DNA of 6,952 nt, from the NCBI GenBank assembly GCA_937922775.1, contig CALAKE010000089.1:1-6952 (forward strand). Direction: 5' to 3'. This DNA is from an uncultured bacterium. GTDB taxonomy: Bacteria; Acidobacteriota; UBA890. The position numbers and the translations under genes are program-made. Numbering within the stretch: position 1 is the stretch's first letter; the number at the start of each line of letters is the position of its first letter. Below, piece by piece: positions 1 through 5,837 of this stretch. Under the pieces are notes generated by a model, which was not told the DNA's origin, made no database searches, and saw only the letters and a program-made list of their open reading frames with translations.

Positions 1-915
1 GCGCGCACCGACGGGTTCTCGCGCAACGCCAGCGAGACACGGTTCGCCCTGGAGGAGGCGGCGCGCAGCCTCCAGGCCTATCACGACGGCCTCGAGGTCG
101 ACCCCGGTCGCCTGACTCAGGTCGAGGAGCGACTGTCCGTCATCGAGGCATTGAAGAGGAAGTACGGCGACACCATCGAGAGCATTCAAGAACATGCCCG
201 GAAGGCGCAGATCGAGCTCGAATCTCTCGAACGACACGAGGGAGACCTGGAGGCGCTCGAGAAGGAGCTGGAGGAGGCGGGTGGGGCCTACCTGCGCGCC
301 GCCGGCCGGCTCACCTCGATGCGCAGGAAGGCCGGACGGGAGCTGGAGCAGCAGGTCTTGTCCGAGCTACAGCAGGTGGCGATGGAGCAGGCGGAGTTTC
401 TTGCGCGCATCGAGGGCCGGACAGGTAGCGCGCCGCCTGGTCTGCCGCCCGGTGCTGGTCGCAGTGGCATGAACAGGGTCGAGTTTCTCCTCGCCGCGAA
501 TCCAGGGGAGAAGATCGGTCCGCTCAGCAAGGTGGCATCGGGAGGGGAGCTGTCGCGAGTCATGTTGGCGTTGAAGCTCTGTGCCACGGAGGGGGATCCT
601 CTCGAGACGTTGGTGTTTGATGAAGTCGACTCCGGCATCGGGGGCGGGGGTGTAGCCGAGCGGTTGGCGCAACGTCTTGCCGTCCTATCCAATACTCACC
701 AGTTGCTGGTAGTCACTCATCTCCCCCAGATTGCAGCCTACGCCGACGCTCACATCTCGATCAGCAAGGACGAGGTGGACGGTCGCACGGTGGTGCAGGT
801 GGAGAGTCTCGGTGTGGAACAGCAAGTGGATGAGCTGGCGCGTATGCTAGGAGGCTTGGAGATCACAGAAGCGACGCGCGAGCATGCTCGCGAGATGCTC
901 ATGGCGCGTGGTTGA
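1..915 (+). CDS. recN: DNA repair ATPase RecN, C-terminal part (5' end outside window)
   Basis: RecN is an SMC-like ATPase that acts in the cytoplasm on double-strand breaks during recombinational repair. The reading frame is open from base 1, so the 304 visible residues are the C-terminal half. The Walker A domain and about 250 N-terminal residues lie upstream (family length about 550-570). Visible in order: the end of the descending coiled coil with the family-typical 'LEEAARSLQAYHDGLE' and 'ALKRKYGDTIE' stretches (about residues 17-60), a Glu/Arg-rich coiled coil to about residue 130, then the ABC half-domain. That half-domain has the signature ASGGELSR (535-558), Walker B and D-loop LVFDEVDSGIGG (about 610-645) and the H-loop VVTH (709-720). 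A TTG at 151 is internal and not the start. All catalytic elements expected in this half are intact. It is the first visible gene of a tight plus-strand run; 36 bases separate it from mtnP. Confidence 0.96.
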   Translation, partial: ARTDGFSRNASETRFALEEAARSLQAYHDGLEVDPGRLTQVEERLSVIEALKRKYGDTIESIQEHARKAQIELESLERHEGDLEALEKELEEAGGAYLRAAGRLTSMRRKAGRELEQQVLSELQQVAMEQAEFLARIEGRTGSAPPGLPPGAGRSGMNRVEFLLAANPGEKIGPLSKVASGGELSRVMLALKLCATEGDPLETLVFDEVDSGIGGGGVAERLAQRLAVLSNTHQLLVVTHLPQIAAYADAHISISKDEVDGRTVVQVESLGVEQQVDELARMLGGLEITEATREHAREMLMARG

Positions 916-941
916 AGATGATGCCTTTGCGCAACCTCAAT

Positions 942-947
942 GAGGAG
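942..947 (+). promoter_or_regulatory. Shine-Dalgarno that decides the mtnP start
   Basis: GAGGAG lies four bases before the ATG at 952 and is the only good ribosome binding site in the recN-mtnP gap. It falls inside and just after the alternative in-frame ATG at 940, which has no comparable purine run at the right distance. This supports 952 as the start. Confidence 0.7.
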
Positions 948-951
948 CCTT

Positions 952-1821
952 ATGCCTGAGACGCGAATCGGTGTGGTCGGTGGAAGCGGACTCTACGAGA
1001 TGGGGCAACTGGAGGACCGGGAAGAGGTCAGGATCTCGACGCCCTTCGGGGAGCCTTCTGACGCCTTCATTCTCGGTTCTCTTCAAGATGTTCCGGTCGC
1101 CTTTCTGGCGCGCCACGGACGCGGCCATCGATATAGCCCGCACGAAGTTCCCTATCGCGCCAACATCTACGGCTTCAAGAGCCTCGGCGTAGAGAGGTTA
1201 CTTTCGATGGGGGCTGTGGGCAGCCTGAGGATCGACATCGAGCCCTTGCACGTCGTGATTCCCGATCAGTTCTTCGACCGCACACGCGGTCGTAAGGCGA
1301 CCTTCTTCGAGGACGGCATCGTGGCACACGTGTCGTTCTCGGACCCTGTCTGCGGTGAGCTGGCCAATGTCCTGGTCGATTCAGCCGATGCCGCGGGTTG
1401 CCACTATCACCGGGGCGGCACCTACGTGTGTATGGAGGGGCCGCAGTTCTCTACGCGGGCCGAGAGTGAGCTGTATCGCTCTTGGGGTATGGACATCATC
1501 GGTATGACCAACCTCACCGAAGCCAAGCTCGCCCGCGAGGCGCAGATCTGCTACGCCACCATGGCGATGGTCACGGATTACGACTGCTGGCACGATGAGG
1601 AAGAGGAAGTCACAGCCGAGATGATTCTCGCCAACCTCCATCACAATGTGGAAGATGCCCAACGCATCCTGCTGGAGGCGGTCTCCCGAATGCCCGCCGA
1701 GCGTACCTGTGCTTGCGGCACGGCGCTGCAGTACGCGCTGCTGGCCGATCCCGCGCAGATTCCAGATGAGCACCTGAAGCGTTTTGCATTGCTGTTGGGC
1801 CTGCCTGAGGACAGTCAATGA
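952..1821 (+). CDS. mtnP: S-methyl-5'-thioadenosine phosphorylase (MTAP)
   Basis: This cytoplasmic trimeric phosphorylase splits 5'-methylthioadenosine with phosphate into adenine and 5-methylthioribose-1-phosphate, in methionine and purine salvage downstream of polyamine synthesis. From ATG 952 it is 289 residues, a normal family length; an in-frame ATG at 940 would add four residues but lacks an SD. Visible motifs: phosphate loop GVVGGSGLY (7-15), RHGRGH (54-59), YRANIY (68-73), AVGSLR (88-93), VCMEGPQFSTRAESELY (159-175), GMTN (184-187) and VTDYDCWH (207-214). Asp209 and Asp211 match the adenine-recognising pair of true MTAPs, which argues against a guanosine/inosine phosphorylase. A CxC motif (C253, C255) lies near the C-terminus, as in some archaeal MTAPs. 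The usual Pro in the NLPEAKLA stretch is Thr189. The stop overlaps the kinase start (ATGA). A 5'-deoxyadenosine or broad-specificity role is also possible. Confidence 0.93.
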   Translation: MPETRIGVVGGSGLYEMGQLEDREEVRISTPFGEPSDAFILGSLQDVPVAFLARHGRGHRYSPHEVPYRANIYGFKSLGVERLLSMGAVGSLRIDIEPLHVVIPDQFFDRTRGRKATFFEDGIVAHVSFSDPVCGELANVLVDSADAAGCHYHRGGTYVCMEGPQFSTRAESELYRSWGMDIIGMTNLTEAKLAREAQICYATMAMVTDYDCWHDEEEEVTAEMILANLHHNVEDAQRILLEAVSRMPAERTCACGTALQYALLADPAQIPDEHLKRFALLLGLPEDSQ

Positions 1822-2726
1822 GTATCGTCGTAGTTGGTTCCGTGGCTTTCGATACCGTCAGGACGCCATTCGGTGAGGTCGATGGCGCCTTGGGTGGTGC
1901 TGCCACTTTCTTTTCTGTCGCCGCTTCGTACTTCTCTCCCGTCAACGTGGTCGCTGTGGTCGGTGACGATTTCGGTGATGAACACCTGGCCGTATTCGAC
2001 GAACACGGGGTTGACGCCCGCGGCATCGAGCGGGCGGCTGGGCGCACTTTTCGCTGGGGCGGTGAGTACTCGCTGAACCTGAACGAGCGCACCACGCTCT
2101 TCACCGAGCTGAACGTCTTCGAGAGCTTCCAGCCCAAGCTGCCGCCTGAGTACCTCGAATCCCCCTACGTCTTCCTGGCCAATATCGACCCCGAGCTACA
2201 GATGTCGGTCCTCGAGCAGGTCGAGAACCCAAGGCTCGTGGCCTGCGACACCATGAACTTCTGGATCGATGGCAAGCCGGAGGCGTTGCGTCGGCTATTG
2301 CGGAAGGTCGACATTCTGGTCATCAACGACGAGGAAGCACGCGACCTGTCGGAGCGTTACAACCTGGTCGACGCGGCAAACGCGATCATGGGCATGGGCC
2401 CTACGGCTGTGGTCATCAAGCGTGGGGAGCATGGAGTGCTGGCGTTCCTCGGCGACGAGATTTTCTCCGCCCCAGCGTATCCACTCGACAAACTCGCCGA
2501 CCCGACGGGCGCCGGGGACACGTTTGCCGGCGGGTTCATGGGGTACATTGCCGGTTGTGAGGAAGTGGATCCGGCGAATCTGCGTCGCGCCATCGTTGCG
2601 GGCAGTGTCATGGCATCGTATTGCGTGGAAGAGTTCAGCCTTGCGGGGATCCGCAACCTCGATCAAGAGGCCATCGCCCGGCGCTACCGGGCTTTCCAGT
2701 CCCTGACCGACTTTGGTGATCTCTGA
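1818..2726 (+). CDS. PfkB-family carbohydrate/nucleoside kinase, substrate unknown
   Basis: A 302-residue ribokinase-like (PfkB) kinase that would use ATP to phosphorylate a sugar or nucleoside hydroxyl in the cytoplasm. Visible features: an N-terminal strand IVVVGSVAFD (3-12), the Gly-rich GALGGAATFF (23-32) in the substrate lid region, VVAVVGDDFGDEHL, the NxxE metal/phosphate motif N170-D-E-E173, and the family signature 2 DPTGAGDTFAGGF (228-240) with GAGD at 231-234 and Asp234 as the predicted catalytic base. The start ATG overlaps the mtnP stop by four bases and has GAGGA six bases upstream (1807-1811), so translation is probably coupled to MTAP. That coupling suggests a substrate in nucleoside or pentose salvage, such as adenosine or a ribose derivative (inference). 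MTAP already yields a phosphorylated sugar, so a methylthioribose kinase role would be redundant, and MtnK belongs to a different fold. Sequence alone does not give the substrate. Confidence 0.88.
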   Translation: MSIVVVGSVAFDTVRTPFGEVDGALGGAATFFSVAASYFSPVNVVAVVGDDFGDEHLAVFDEHGVDARGIERAAGRTFRWGGEYSLNLNERTTLFTELNVFESFQPKLPPEYLESPYVFLANIDPELQMSVLEQVENPRLVACDTMNFWIDGKPEALRRLLRKVDILVINDEEARDLSERYNLVDAANAIMGMGPTAVVIKRGEHGVLAFLGDEIFSAPAYPLDKLADPTGAGDTFAGGFMGYIAGCEEVDPANLRRAIVAGSVMASYCVEEFSLAGIRNLDQEAIARRYRAFQSLTDFGDL

Positions 2727-2738
2727 TTCATCAATCAG
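2723..2738 (+). repeat. Short inverted repeat spanning the pfkB-type kinase stop
   Basis: CTGATT (2723-2728) and AATCAG (2733-2738) form a 6-bp stem with a CATC loop. It contains the kinase stop codon (2724-2726) and lies in the 38-base gap before coaX. The stem is AT-rich and weak and has no T-run, so I do not call it a terminator. Confidence 0.3.
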
Positions 2739-2764
2739 TTCATCCGTAGCCGAGGAGAGCAGCG

Positions 2765-3529
2765 GTGCTGTTCGCAATTGATGTCGGCAACACTCATAGC
2801 CTGTTGGGCGTCTTCGAGGGCCCGGAGTTGAGGGTCCACTGGCGATTGACGACCGATCGGGCGCGCACGGTCGACGAATTCGGAATTCTTGCTCGCACGC
2901 TCTTCAACCTGGAGGGAATTGATGCGGCCGAGGTGAGCAGCATGGTGGTGTCGTGTGTGGTGCCCCCGCTGGAGGGTGTCCTCGAACGACTGGGCCGCGA
3001 GTACTTCGACGTCGAGCCTCTGATGGTCTCATCCTCGGTAGTGCACGACCTGCCGATTCGGTACCACACTCCTGAGAACGTGGGCCCGGATCGGATCGTC
3101 AACGCTGTGGCGGCGCGAGAGAAATACGGGCTGCCTGTGATCGTGGTCGACTTCGGTACGGCAACGACCTTCGACGTGATCGATGCCGAGGGTGCCTATC
3201 TCGGGGGCACGATAGCCCCGGGCATCGGAATCTCCGCGGATGCCTTGTACCGCCGCGCGGCACGCCTGCCGAGGGTGGACATCACCGAGCCAAAACACGT
3301 GATCGGCCGCAGTACCACCGAGAGCATGCAGGCGGGCATCTACTATGGCTACGTCGACCTGGTGGACGGTCTGATTGTGCGCATCACCGAGGAGGTGGGC
3401 TCGCCTACCGAGGTTGTCGCCACGGGGGGCTGGGCCAAGCGGATTGCGACCCTCTGCGAGCACATCGAGATCGTCGATCCGTTGCTCACCCTCGACGGCC
3501 TGAAGATCATCTCTGAACGCTACCGCTAG
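2765..3529 (+). CDS. coaX: type III pantothenate kinase
   Basis: CoaX phosphorylates pantothenate to 4'-phosphopantothenate, the first step of coenzyme A synthesis. The type III family needs a monovalent cation such as K+ and is not feedback-inhibited by CoA, unlike CoaA. The protein has 254 residues, normal for the family, and starts with GTG at 2765 behind GAGGAG (2752-2757, seven bases away). Key residues: ATP/phosphate loop DVGNTHSLLGVF (6-17), GPDR (107-110) with Asp109 as the expected proton acceptor, DFGTATTFD (129-137) with Asp129 as the expected K+ ligand and Thr132 near ATP, and STTESMQ (183-189) with Thr184 as the expected pantothenate contact. These positions agree with the canonical numbering of the family. 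It follows the PfkB-type kinase by 38 bases and is the last gene of the plus-strand run. The common birA neighbour is not present. Confidence 0.96.
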   Translation: MLFAIDVGNTHSLLGVFEGPELRVHWRLTTDRARTVDEFGILARTLFNLEGIDAAEVSSMVVSCVVPPLEGVLERLGREYFDVEPLMVSSSVVHDLPIRYHTPENVGPDRIVNAVAAREKYGLPVIVVDFGTATTFDVIDAEGAYLGGTIAPGIGISADALYRRAARLPRVDITEPKHVIGRSTTESMQAGIYYGYVDLVDGLIVRITEEVGSPTEVVATGGWAKRIATLCEHIEIVDPLLTLDGLKIISERYR

Positions 3530-3568
3530 CGCTCACGAGTCTTCTGGTCGCCTGCGCGTCGCCTGGAA

Positions 3569-3591
3569 TATCTGTGCCGTGGGCACAGATA
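3569..3591 (+). terminator. Perfect hairpin after coaX, possible terminator
   Basis: TATCTGTGCC (3569-3578) and GGCACAGATA (3582-3591) form a perfect 10-bp stem around a GTG loop, 39 bases after the coaX stop. Its position suits the end of the recN-mtnP-kinase-coaX transcript, but neither strand has a T-run after it. It may be an RNA 3'-end stabiliser, a weak terminator or a protein-binding palindrome. Confidence 0.5.
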
Positions 3592-3603
3592 GACCCCGGT
3601 CTA
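3590..3603 (+). repeat. Second small inverted repeat overlapping the coaX hairpin
   Basis: TAGACC (3590-3595) and GGTCTA (3598-3603) flank CC. The first two bases are shared with the right arm of the preceding 10-bp hairpin, so the two full stems cannot form together at their ends. With only two bases between the arms, the outer pairs would have to form with a slightly enlarged loop. A function is not evident. Confidence 0.3.
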
Positions 3604-3645
3604 CTTCGCTGCGTTTGTCCGGTTACCTCGACACTTCGAATGGCC

Positions 3646-3692
3646 AAGAAGAAAGGCGGTATGACAAGCCACAGAGGGCCAGTCATACCGCC
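3646..3692 (-). terminator. Rho-independent terminator of the HU gene
   Basis: On the minus strand, GGCGGTATGAC (3692-3682) pairs perfectly with GTCATACCGCC (3665-3655), an 11-bp stem with a 16-base loop that can form a small inner GCC/GGC pairing. The stem is followed by TTTCTTCTT (3654-3646). It begins 20 bases after the HU stop. On the plus strand no T-run follows, so it works mainly for HU. Confidence 0.85.
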
Positions 3693-3712
3693 AAGGTTCT
3701 CGCGACCAGGCG

Positions 3713-3985
3713 CTAGGCGACTTCGTCCTTCAGAGCCTTGCCCGCCGTGAACTTGGGGACGCGCTTGGCAGCGATCTGGATGGTCGCGCCGGTCTGCGGA
3801 TTGCGGCCGGTGCGAGCCTTGCGCTGGGATACGCTGAAGGTTCCGAAGCCCACCAACGTCACCTTTGTGTCGCCCTTCAGTGCGGACGTAATGCCCGCGA
3901 GCAGCGAATCGAGAGCCTGCGCTGCAGCAGTCTTGGTGATGTCGGCGTCCGTCGCCATCTTGTCGATCAAGTCAGCTTTGTTCAT
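3713..3985 (-). CDS. hup: HU family nucleoid-associated DNA-binding protein
   Basis: HU is a small dimeric protein that bends and compacts DNA and aids replication, recombination and repair. The 90-residue length is exactly typical. Visible features: the N-terminal helical body MNKADLIDKMA with an Ala-rich second helix (to about 37), VTLVGFGTFSVSQRKARTGRNPQTG (42-66 region) containing GFGTF (46-50), the beta-arm tip R61-N-P63 whose Pro intercalates into DNA in the family, and the C-terminal VPKFTAGKALKD (76-87). The ATG (complement of 3983-3985) has AGGAGG 11 bases upstream. It has its own near-consensus promoter and its own terminator, so it is a single-gene unit running opposite to its neighbours. 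It is HU rather than IHF by sequence style, but HU and IHF paralogues can be close. The alpha/beta subtype cannot be assigned. Confidence 0.96.
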   Translation of the reverse strand: MNKADLIDKMATDADITKTAAAQALDSLLAGITSALKGDTKVTLVGFGTFSVSQRKARTGRNPQTGATIQIAAKRVPKFTAGKALKDEVA

Positions 3986-3996
3986 TTGCGAAAATG

Positions 3997-4002
3997 CCTC
4001 CT
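3997..4002 (-). promoter_or_regulatory. Shine-Dalgarno of the HU gene
   Basis: AGGAGG on the minus strand, 11 bases before the HU ATG. It is a full-strength SD at a slightly long spacing, as suits a highly expressed protein. Confidence 0.75.
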
Positions 4003-4047
4003 GAAATAGTGTCCAGTAAGAAAGATGTCTGCTCGTCCACCCGCCGC

Positions 4048-4077
4048 TTTATAGCAACGGCTATTGAGTTGTGTCAA
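4048..4077 (-). promoter_or_regulatory. sigma70-type promoter of the HU gene
   Basis: On the minus strand, a perfect -35 TTGACA (4077-4072) and a -10 TATAAA (4053-4048) are 18 bases apart (17 if the -10 is read as CTATAA). The predicted start is near 4041, giving a 5' leader of about 55 bases that contains the AGGAGG. Confidence 0.82.
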
Positions 4078-4089
4078 GCGGAAAGCCGC

Positions 4090-4118
4090 GTGAAACCCGC
4101 GCACGACGTGGATTTCAC
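4090..4118. promoter_or_regulatory. Imperfect 29-bp dyad between divergent promoters, candidate operator
   Basis: Twelve-base arms GTGAAACCCGCG (4090-4101) and CGTGGATTTCAC (4107-4118) match as an inverted repeat at 10 of 12 positions, with perfect outer GTGAAA/TTTCAC. The centre is about 63 bases upstream of the predicted HU start and about 85 upstream of the predicted start of the plus-strand unit, a usual place for an activator site. No regulator is assigned. Confidence 0.4.
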
Positions 4119-4152
4119 CCATTGTATTGAGGTCATTCCCTACGCCGGAGAT

Positions 4153-4182
4153 TTGGGCTGGCCGCCCCGAACTGCCTATAAT
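4153..4182 (+). promoter_or_regulatory. Promoter of the unknown protein-TPR lipoprotein unit
   Basis: A perfect -10 TATAAT (4177-4182) is preceded by TTGGGC (4153-4158) at 18 bases, a weak -35 that keeps TTG. Transcription would start near 4189. This places the possible TTG start codon at 4188 at or before +1, and favours translation from the ATG at 4260 after a leader of about 70 bases. Confidence 0.6.
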
Positions 4183-4259
4183 CGTCTTTGTGTGCTCATC
4201 CCTTCGCAGGGGTCCTCGTTGTCTCGAAGACTCTGCCTCCACCTGGCCGGTTCCAATCC

Positions 4260-5837
4260 ATGAGCAAGAGCGCTTCATCCTCTGACGTACATCAGGCAGT
4301 CGATCGTGCCATCGGTCGCATCCGCGCCTATGGCATCGATGGTCCGCGCCCGATCGAGGAGATCGAGGAAGTGCTGAGGCACGGTGACGCGGTGGGTCCG
4401 GCCCTGAGTGCGGCCGTCGAAGCTGCGGATGCAAAAAGGCTGGCCGCGGCCATTCACCTGGCCGCGTTGCTCAAGTGCTGCGATGTTCTGCCGGCCATCG
4501 AAGCCGCAGCCTTCGAAGGGACCGCGCCGGTGGAGGCCAAGAGGGAGGCCGTAGCAGCCTATGAGGCCTGTGGCCAGGCGCCACCCGCGGAGATGGTTGA
4601 GAGATTGAGAGTTACCGGCCAGTTTCTCTCTGCACCGAACCCTGCCGCCCTCGAGACCGTGTTGTCATGGCCGCCGGCTTGGCGCTCACCGGTTCTCGGA
4701 ACCTGGCTAGTGGACGCCGATGCCGAGCAGATCGAGTTGGTCGGCGGGCTTCTGGGAAGAGAGACGGATCTCGATTCCCGCCTGCTCGAGTGGCTTGGAG
4801 GTCAGTCGACCGAGCGGGCAGTGGAAATCGTGCAGAAGTACATGTCGACAGTCTCGGATCGGGAGGGGGTGAAGAACGCCAAGCGCGCCTTGCACCGACT
4901 CAAGAGCAAGGGCCTCGAGGTCAAGGCGGAACCGGACTCACAGCAGAGTGTTGGCTTCAGCATGGCGGTAGAGTCCTCCGCGCCGGACAGGGCGCAGGCC
5001 TATATCACTAGCGTCGACGGGCAGGGCAGTCGCTTGTTATGGGTCCTCTGGCCTTCGATGAGCGGCGGGAATCGGCTGCTTCAGGCCGTTGTGGAGGAGG
5101 CCGGTGGGCTGATGAAGGCGGACCTTATCGCGGTCAGTCGCAAGGAGTTTCGCGCCCACCTCGAGCGCCTTCGATCGAACCCGGCTCTCCTGATGGGACG
5201 GATTGAAGTACAGGACGCTGCTCGGGAGCTCGCTTCGGCAGCCAGGAGGTCAAGGGCCCAGGGGACCGAGCTGCCCGCGGCCTATGAAGAATGGGCCGAG
5301 CTGGCCGAGTCCGCGGGAGTTAGTGTAGACGCGGACGATGAAGAGGGGCCCGCGCACATTTACGAGCGCATCATAGAGGCGGAGGTCGACGGTCGTGGCG
5401 ACCTGATCGACGCGGCTATCGAGCTGCTCCGCGAGCCCTATTTCTCATCCTGGGCCGTTACCGGCGAGGCCGTCGGTCGAGCGGTCGAAGAGATCCGAGA
5501 GGCGGAGCGATCAACCTTGATGATCGACGAGGAGCAACGCCAGGCGCGGATGCAGGACGCGCTGCGTGGAGCGGTAGAGGAGTCATTCGACGACGAGACC
5601 AAGGCGCTCTACAGACGTCGGCTGGAGGCCATGGCGGGCATGTTGTGGGACGAGAGTGGGGAGGATGCGGCTCGGCAAGCGCTCGCCGCCGCTGTCGGTT
5701 TTACCTCCGTCGCCGACCTCTTCGCACACCACTCATTTGCGCGGGCATTGGTGCACCGTGGGGTGTGGCTGCTCTATCAGGAGAAGGCTCGCGAGGACGC
5801 TGCTGAAGAAAAGAGGACGGGGGTGGTCCGACCATGA
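4260..5837 (+). CDS. Uncharacterised 525-residue helical protein, HEAT-like N-terminal part
   Basis: I do not recognise this protein. From ATG 4260 it has 525 residues, no signal peptide and no membrane segment, so it is probably cytoplasmic. Residues 10-105 look like short paired Ala-rich helices of an armadillo/HEAT type (for example around 45-85). Residues 110-200 are further helices with several Trp. Residues 200-220 are a basic helix (NAKRALHRLKSKG) that often ends HEAT-like arrays. Residues 230-300 include a strand-rich part (AYITSVDGQGSRLLWVLWPS) and a LSRKEF-like helix. Residues 310-525 are charged, Glu/Arg-rich helices. No catalytic motif is visible. An in-frame TTG at 4188 would add 24 residues but lies at the predicted transcription start. 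The ATG has no clear SD. The stop overlaps the start of the TPR lipoprotein (ATGA), so the two are probably coupled. A scaffold or binding role is a guess from the fold type only. Confidence 0.85.
   Translation: MSKSASSSDVHQAVDRAIGRIRAYGIDGPRPIEEIEEVLRHGDAVGPALSAAVEAADAKRLAAAIHLAALLKCCDVLPAIEAAAFEGTAPVEAKREAVAAYEACGQAPPAEMVERLRVTGQFLSAPNPAALETVLSWPPAWRSPVLGTWLVDADAEQIELVGGLLGRETDLDSRLLEWLGGQSTERAVEIVQKYMSTVSDREGVKNAKRALHRLKSKGLEVKAEPDSQQSVGFSMAVESSAPDRAQAYITSVDGQGSRLLWVLWPSMSGGNRLLQAVVEEAGGLMKADLIAVSRKEFRAHLERLRSNPALLMGRIEVQDAARELASAARRSRAQGTELPAAYEEWAELAESAGVSVDADDEEGPAHIYERIIEAEVDGRGDLIDAAIELLREPYFSSWAVTGEAVGRAVEEIREAERSTLMIDEEQRQARMQDALRGAVEESFDDETKALYRRRLEAMAGMLWDESGEDAARQALAAAVGFTSVADLFAHHSFARALVHRGVWLLYQEKAREDAAEEKRTGVVRP

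Noticed and set aside
940..951. Upstream ATG of mtnP at 940.
   Set aside because: It lacks a ribosome binding site and the only good SD (942-947) serves ATG 952, which also fits the usual family N-terminus.
3547..3565. Direct repeat GTCGCCTG at 3547 and 3558, an 11-base step after coaX.
   Set aside because: Only two short GC-rich copies; this is plausible by chance and shows no larger repeat structure.
3640..3750. Short plus-strand frame of about 36 codons beginning MAKKKGG, resembling a small basic protein start.
   Set aside because: It has no SD, runs through the HU terminator stem and into the HU 3' end on the other strand. The Lys codons come from the A-rich complement of the terminator T-tract.
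4078..4089. GCGG-AAAG-CCGC mini-hairpin just upstream of the HU -35.
   Set aside because: A 4-bp GC stem is common by chance in GC-rich DNA and has no supporting context.
4188..4259. TTG-initiated N-terminal extension of the 525-residue protein.
   Set aside because: The TTG sits at the predicted transcription start and the added 24 residues look non-coding; ATG 4260 is preferred.
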